Of a stretch of DNA of 64,000 nt, positions 58,495-64,000 are shown one piece after another. The notes under the pieces are model-generated. The model was not told where the DNA came from and did not search any database. It saw only the letters and a list, made by a program, of their open reading frames with translations. The stretch spans positions 5,084,807 through 5,148,806 of the forward strand of contig NC_085088.1 of NCBI RefSeq assembly GCF_963422355.1, written 5' to 3'. Position numbers and translations under genes: made by a program. This DNA is from Corticium candelabrum (lineage: Eukaryota; Porifera; Homoscleromorpha; Homosclerophorida; Plakinidae). Every line of letters begins with the position of its first letter. Position 1 is the stretch's first letter.

Positions 58495-60737
58495 GGTTAC
58501 AGTAATTTTAATTGTGGACCATTGGCCGGCTCGACATATGGCAAATTGGACAGAGTACTGTGCCAGTTGATGTGATGATGTCTTTGCATGCTTTCAAGAG
58601 GTATATAGTGTCGACAATGTCTCGTGTGTAAGTGGTTGTAACCTAAGCTAGCAGTGAGGGTTTAGCACTAGTGCTTCATTTAAGTCAGTGTTTGCCCGTA
58701 TTTTTCCAAAGATTTGAATTGGTGAATGGCGAGAGTTTGTAATTAACTTGTTTACATGTCAAATTTGTGTTTGGATATTTCCATGTTGATTGGAGTTTTT
58801 GCTGTTAGTTGTTTGTTTAAGAAAGTTGATATCATATGTTAAGGTCACATGCAATGTGCTTTGTGTATTAGGTAAAATAGTGCAGCCATGTCCACATGGT
58901 CATGTACATCAGAAAGGATGTCTGACTTGCACGTGCATCAACGGAGCAGAGACGTGTGTGAGGACCAAGAACATCACCTGTCCAAAGCTGAATTGCGGAC
59001 CTCGATTCAGGTATCGTCCTGTTGACAAGTGCTGTCCTTTATGTTCAGGTGAGAGGTCAATTTTTGTAATTTTATATTGATTTTAATGAGTTATTGTCAA
59101 CTACTATAGAGATACCCATAATGGAACCCTTTCCACTGCCATCAGTCAACGTACTAGGAGATTCATCTGAATTTCTTGTTAAGCAAAGAACCGAAGTAAC
59201 TGTCAAATTTCTTGCTTATGGTCTTTCAACAGTCGATACGTTATCCAACTTGCCTCTCTACCACAATGGACATCAACTCCAGTCATCTCGCTATCTATCA
59301 GTTGAACTTATCCGTCTTCCTACTTCAGTGAATGGTTCAACCATTTTTGACAGTTTTGTCGAAATCACATTTTTTCTAAGTGTTGTGAAGAAGAGTAATG
59401 AAGGCGAGTACACATTAGTGGCCGAGAACGATCAAGGAACAGATAACGCGAGTTTCAGTCTTCAAGTGATCAGTATGTCGTTTTGTTTGTACGAAGGAAT
59501 ATCAGTGTCTTACTTGGTGGTGTTTACTACAGAACCTAGTTTGAAAAGTTGTTCTTTTGAAACTGATCTTTGTGATTGGAAACAGCATGGCACTGTTGTT
59601 GGCTGGTTACGTTATCGTGAACAACCAGTGAACTCTACTGAATCTGAGGCCAGATCTGGTGCATCAGGTATGAGATGACATTAATTTTGTTTGTTTGTCT
59701 GTTTGTCTGTGTGTCTGTCCGGTTGCCTGTTTGTTTGTCTATTTGTCTGTCTTTCTGTCGATATGTTTGTCTGTTTGTTTCTGTCTGTCTGTCTGTCTGT
59801 GTCTGTCTGTTTGTCTGTTTGTTTGTCTGTCTGTTTGTCTGTCTGTGTGTCAAATCTTCATATATTTTAATAATGGCAGGAGTGTACCCTCCAGTCAACT
59901 GCTCTTTAGAATATTTTATGTTTGATTTCTTCTCTCCTTCTTGCTGTCGCTCCATCCATAGTCGCTGCACTTCGCACAGTGTCCTGGCTCCAGGTGTGAA
60001 CCCAGGCCACATCAAGCTCAACATTTCCCCCACATGTTGAGTCAAACACAGCAATGTCTGCTCTGTAGTTGGATGTCGTATATCTATATTTTGGTCAATG
60101 GCATTGTAGCATTGTAGACTGCTCAGGCCTTCAGACCAGCATGAAACAACAGAACTATGTCTGTCTGTCTGTCAATACATATGACAGGAACGCTATACAA
60201 AGCTAGTGTGTCTGTCTATTTGTTTATTTTCTGTCTGTGTGTCTCAGTTTCGTTCACTGTTTAGCTGTCTGTTTGAGTGGACGTATTTTTACTGTACATT
60301 AAATTGATCACAAGCCATCAAATTGAAACTCACTTAGTGACGACTGTTAGCCAGTTCAATACAGATTGATTCATACATTCTGTCTAGGTTATTATCTACA
60401 ATTGGAGTATTTCGAAAGAGTCAGAGGTGGCGAACAAGCTGTATTGCAGGGTGTGTTGACGCCGGCCAAGTTTCATCCCACGTCACTGTCTTTCACTTAT
60501 CGCCTATTTGAATCAGAAAAGGGCAATCTCACAGTATCCCAGTACCTCTATGACAAGGATGGAAACAAAGTTATAAGAAATCTGTGGAGTCAGAGTGGAG
60601 ACCAGGGCAACACGTGGCATACGGCTTCGGTAAAGGTTGGACCCATTCAGCCATATGTGAAATCTCGAATTTATTTTGTTGCTACTGTTGGTCGCGCATG
60701 GCAGAATGTTGCTATTGATTCGATTGTTTTGTCGTAA
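56138..60737 (+). CDS. Secreted IGFBP-VWC-Ig-MAM protein, complete
   Basis: Five exons: 56138-56498, 58872-59048, 59110-59472, 59533-59667, 60388-60737; all junctions are phase 1 and total 461 aa. Residues 1-22 are a signal peptide (MPRTAAAYCVLFVALAIYN). Exon 1 then encodes an IGFBP N-terminal-like cysteine module (DPCEELNCPGG, CPCCYRCAKQ, GAGLRCQK). Exon 2 is a VWC module (CLTCTCINGAETC, CPKLNCG, CCPLCSG). Exon 3 is an Ig-like domain ending NEGEYTLVAENDQGTDNASF. Exons 4-5 are a MAM domain (SCSFETDLCDWKQ, YYLQLEYFE, WHTASVKVG, NVAIDSIVLS). No TM segment or GPI signal is seen, so a secreted matrix or growth-factor-modulating protein is likely; the partner is unknown. The one-module-per-exon layout favours assembly by exon shuffling. 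Confidence 0.87.
57859..57987 (+). repeat. (CA)n microsatellite next to telomere-like CCCTAA units
   Basis: CA array in the 2.4-kb first intron of the IGFBP/MAM gene, with GCACA interruptions, directly followed by CCCTAAACCTCTAACCCTAA. Confidence 0.97.
58419..58490 (+). repeat. (CA)n microsatellite
   Basis: Second CA array in the same first intron, followed by CTAGGGTTAC. Confidence 0.98.
59685..59850 (+). repeat. (TTTG/TCTG)n tetranucleotide repeat
   Basis: Mixed TTTG, TCTG and TGTG units over about 165 bp in the last intron of the IGFBP/MAM gene; a shorter TCTG patch lies near 60150-60240. Confidence 0.95.
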
Positions 60738-62602
60738 ACCAATGTAACAGACATCTTTTTGTATTGCGACTTAGTGACGTAGTGACGATTTGCTTTGAAT
60801 GTTGTCAGTCTTTGTGGATTTTGTGCGTGTAATTGTTGCATAACAGCAAATCAATAGATTGAGTGAGTTGTTAATTAACTAATGCTTTTTGACACACACG
60901 TTAGTCTGAGCTTCAAATGAAAATGTAAAACTCAGACTATCTGTACACATGATTATATGAATTAATATATATATATATATATATAATATTTATTTATTTA
61001 ATTTATATTCTACTATAGTTTCCCAACCCCAACCTCAACACGTCTATCACAGAGTAACCCACAAATATCATCACTGTTTAATTAATGCTAGTCTCTCTAA
61101 AACCATATTGGAATTATATAAGCCAAGTTTGATGGACTGTTGATAGAGTAATATATGATATAATATATTATATATAATAAACAATGACTTAGTTATATAA
61201 CTTTTGATTTTGATTTATAATTCTTATATATTATATTACATAAAATAACTAATATTATATTAATATTAATATTCATTATATAATAATAGATTTAAGATCG
61301 GTGACAGTGACAGTATGCTGGCAACAGCAGAAGTTCGACTCTTGCACTAAATTATTTGCTGACGGTGATATGACTCATTTAGACGGTAGTTGGTGTGTTC
61401 AATAATAATACATCGACTGTTATCAATAGACAGAACTAAAATCCGTGTCATAATGAATCGATTTGTACTCCTGTTGTGCATGGTTGCTTTTCTACCAGAG
61501 CAAAATCAGCTAATTGAAGTACTGTATATAGTTGTAGGAACCGGGGGGAGGGGGCCCTGGGGCACGTGCCCCTCAACTTTTCCAGCTGTCAAGTGACCTG
61601 GTAATATATAAGAATGACAGATGTAGCAACTGATAACACTGACATGACACACAGTATTACTGCACTAACACTATAGTGGTAGTTAATGTTGGTTTCCTGT
61701 TTATTGCTATGTATCATGCTTACGTAATTACATATGATTAATTAATAATACATTTGGCCTTGTTGTGCAAAGCTGCATCGTGCCCTATTAGACAAATGTC
61801 CATCCCCTCAACCAAATCTAGTTTCCTACGCCTATAGTACAGAAAGACATGCGTGCGGGCGCTAAGAAACATCTGATCTGTTGATGTTGAAAATGATCCA
61901 TATCAATCCAAAGCGTCTGCTTGAAAGGGAGTGTATAGTCTCTTATCGTATTTTTTGATTAAACGCCACCGTGTTTATCTGTTAAAAGTATGGACAATTT
62001 CACGAACGTACGCATACAAAGAGCACTTTTCTGAACCCCCCTCCTTTCGGATTCCCAAAGCGTACGCAATGTTGTTGGTGCACAATTCAATAGCTTACCA
62101 TGGTTTCATCTACTAAGTGTTGACGTGTGGTCTTCAACGCTTCTGCATTGATACAGTTCTTCCATTCCAGTTGGCCTGCTCGAGCAATGTCATGGACTTT
62201 TCTAGGGACAGCTGATGTTGTTCTAAAACAAACCAGAGTAGGCTGCCGTGGTCGTACATGCTTTCTAATGCAAATCAACTAATACATAAGGAGCAGCTAT
62301 TGACATGCCATCACAGCACATGTCATGTATGATTGTTTGTAGCTATTAGAACACCCAATCCAACAGGGGCAGCAAAGCGACTCGCAAGTTGGGGGTGGGT
62401 GAGACATGAAAGGACACCGGAGTACACGAGGTACTGTTTGCTTCAGAGCCATATGCTCTGGTATGCTTACAAAAAGAGGTTGTGCTCAAAGTTGTGGCGC
62501 CACCACTGTCCAACAAATGCATAAAGTAAATTTATAATACAAAACAATAACAAGACAACGACATGTCAAATTGGATGGTTCAGAACAACCACCATGTCTG
62601 TT
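60738..62602. other. Intergenic region between convergent genes
   Basis: 1.9 kb, very AT-rich at 60960-61280 (ATATAT runs; AATAAA at 61176), plus a diverged family B transposon copy. No gene recognised. Confidence 0.6.
61988..62290. mobile_element. Diverged family B transposon copy
   Basis: Shares with 30674-30960 the blocks GGACAATTTCA-GAACGTA (versus CGACAATTTCATGGGCGTA), CCCAAAGCGTAC, GCTTCTGCATTGATACAGT, TTCCATTCCAGTTG and TGATGTTGTTCTA-AACAAACC. Same orientation. Confidence 0.6.
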
Positions 62603-63771
62603 TTACAGTCGTAGTTGTTGAAAAATTTCTAAGATTAAAGAAGATGAGAGTTGCTTCATCTCAGCCCTTTCTCTCATCACATCAAGAAGATTGCAAATAA
62701 ATGTGATGGCTTGTTCTTTCAGCCGTGGAGTGTTGTGAGTGTCTGACAAACACAAAATTTCGACTACGTTCTCCACTCTAATGTGTATTGCCACAATCTG
62801 TTCACAGTAACTCTTCAGTTTAGAAACTAGAAAGCGATCAGAAAGAATGACGAGTTGACATGCCATCTTCCAGTCATTTAGATCCACACTCACCTTGTCT
62901 GTGATGAGATACACAATAAGAGCTCGAAAAGCATCATAGCTTGCATCTTCGATTGCAATTGTGGTCATGTGTCCATCACGTGAAGATTGGGATTCCTTCA
63001 TACCAGATGAGAAGAGACCAGAAAAATAAGAATTGCGAGCAATTAGAACACATTTACAAGCAAAGATCTGTTGGCCTTCAACTTGGAACACAACATCTGC
63101 CAAATCCTTGTTGTCTACAAGAAACATCTGATCTTCACCCAATGATACATCTATCTTTAGTAGTGACAGGAAATACTTTTGGAGATGAACTTTACGAATG
63201 CAATGGTTCTGTGTAAAGTAAAGTTTATGGGTTGACTCATTCAGAAGAAGATAAGACGAATCGTTTGGTTTTGATTTCTCACCATTGCCATCTACTAAAC
63301 CTCTCTCACCACATCCCACTAGAGTAGTCATTGTCTCCATGGTAGGGGAAATTATTCTAATCTTCTGATTTCTACGTTCACACACAAAGATGCAACCTTT
63401 GGCGTCAATAGTAATTCCAAACGGTTGATCTAGTGTAGCCTCTTGTATTGGTCCATCACGAGACTCTGCTCCTTTGCCACCAGCAACTGTTCTAACATTC
63501 CTAGTGTTGAGCAATACTATGGCCACTTGAACTTTGCATCACTACAGTGACCATCTGTCAGACCTTCTGCTTGTTGTCCTGCAATAGTAGTGACATTACC
63601 ATGTACATCTATCTTGCGAATACAGTGTTCGTCAGTGATGAAGAAGATGGATTTGTTTGCTGATTGAGTAATATCTTTTAATACCCTAAAAGCTGCAGAC
63701 ACACCCTGCCCATCAACTAATCCTGGGTTTCCTGATCCAGTCAATGTTCTCACTGTGCCACCCCCATCCAC
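62603..63771 (-). CDS. NHL-repeat and BTB-domain protein, 3' part, apparent frameshift
   Basis: An acceptor (TGTGTAG ending at 63772) opens a frame 63771-63517 with NHL-type blades: VRTLTGSGNPGLVDG, HCIRKIDVHGNVTTIAG, EGLTDGHCSDAKFKWP, then stop. From about 63526 another frame continues with NVRTVAGGKG, DQPFGITIDAKGCIFVCERR, NQKIRIISP and HCIRKVHLQK, then a BTB domain (LADVVFQVEGQQIFACKCVL, RNSYFSGLFSSGM) and a BACK-like helical end to the TAA at 62603. The blade after DAKFKWP lacks the usual 25 or so residues (GI-D--G--YVAD--NHRI), so a deletion that also shifted the frame is the simplest reading; a recent pseudogene, assembly error or unusual splice are alternatives. NHL units usually form a beta-propeller; BTB domains dimerise and often recruit cullin-3. 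Upstream exons lie right of 63772, possibly beyond the window. Confidence 0.65.
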
Positions 63772-63772
63772 C

Positions 63773-64000
63773 TACACACAATGACATGCATAACATTAAG
63801 AAATGACATCACTACCAATTTAAAATGTTCTAAAAAAGCAAGAGCAAAGTCAAAGCCATGTGTGTGCTGTTCTAGAATATTTCTGCCTATTTCCAAAGCT
63901 ACCTTAATTGTCCTAAACGTATGGCCAAGAGTACAGTAGGGTAAATTCAATTGCAGAAAGAGAAAAGGAACGTGGAAGGTGAAGATGAAAGATGGGATAG
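63773..64000 (-). other. Probable intron or upstream part of the NHL/BTB gene
   Basis: An open frame of 66 codons (63750-63950, minus) crosses the predicted acceptor and has no motif. I cannot tell whether an upstream exon lies here. Confidence 0.3.

Noticed and set aside
59685-60054. Open frames of 121 and 139 codons over 59635-60054 on both strands
   Set aside because: They arise from the TTTG/TCTG tetranucleotide repeat inside the last intron of the IGFBP/MAM gene.

Overview
The window is metazoan nuclear DNA. It has multi-exon genes with GT-AG introns, many only 51-65 bp long, extracellular modular proteins (EGF, LDLa, vWD, VWC, MAM), a complete ciliary IFT-A gene, many long (AC)n arrays and several non-autonomous transposons. 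The very short introns, divergent animal-type proteins and EGF-rich receptors suggest an early-branching animal, most likely a sponge. That placement is inference; nothing in the window fixes the species.

Layout. (1) 90-9406, +: 3' part of a giant type I membrane receptor (LDLa, IgGFc-binding, EGF, PSI, a PLA2-like domain, vWD, many EGF, one TM); its start lies left of the window. (2) 11197-15196, -: complete DSCC1 in 13 exons, 413 aa. (3) 15600-35185, +: complete WDR19/IFT144 in 39 exons, 1340 aa, head-to-head with DSCC1 across a 403-bp promoter that carries an E2F-like site. (4) 37759-40949, -: a two-exon coiled-coil protein I do not recognise, with a decayed LINE fragment in its intron. 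(5) 45922-48377, -: RP9-like zinc-knuckle splicing-associated protein in 6 exons. (6) 51881-53722, +: secreted sulfatase with a single intron; four CACGTG boxes at exact 15-bp spacing lie just before its ATG. (7) 56138-60737, +: secreted IGFBP-VWC-Ig-MAM protein behind a TATA box. (8) 62603-63771, -: NHL-repeat/BTB protein with an apparent internal deletion and frameshift.

The genes do not form one pathway. DSCC1 (replication and cohesion) and WDR19 (retrograde ciliary transport) are housekeeping neighbours; the receptor, sulfatase and IGFBP/MAM protein act at or outside the cell surface. Space between genes and the long introns hold (AC)n arrays, TIR elements with TA or 5-bp duplications, a 277-bp near-perfect foldback and a minisatellite.

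All exon models were assembled by eye from splice consensus, phase continuity and remembered family conservation. For every multi-exon gene the exon lengths and phases close without a frame error, except in gene 8. No alignment or database search was run.
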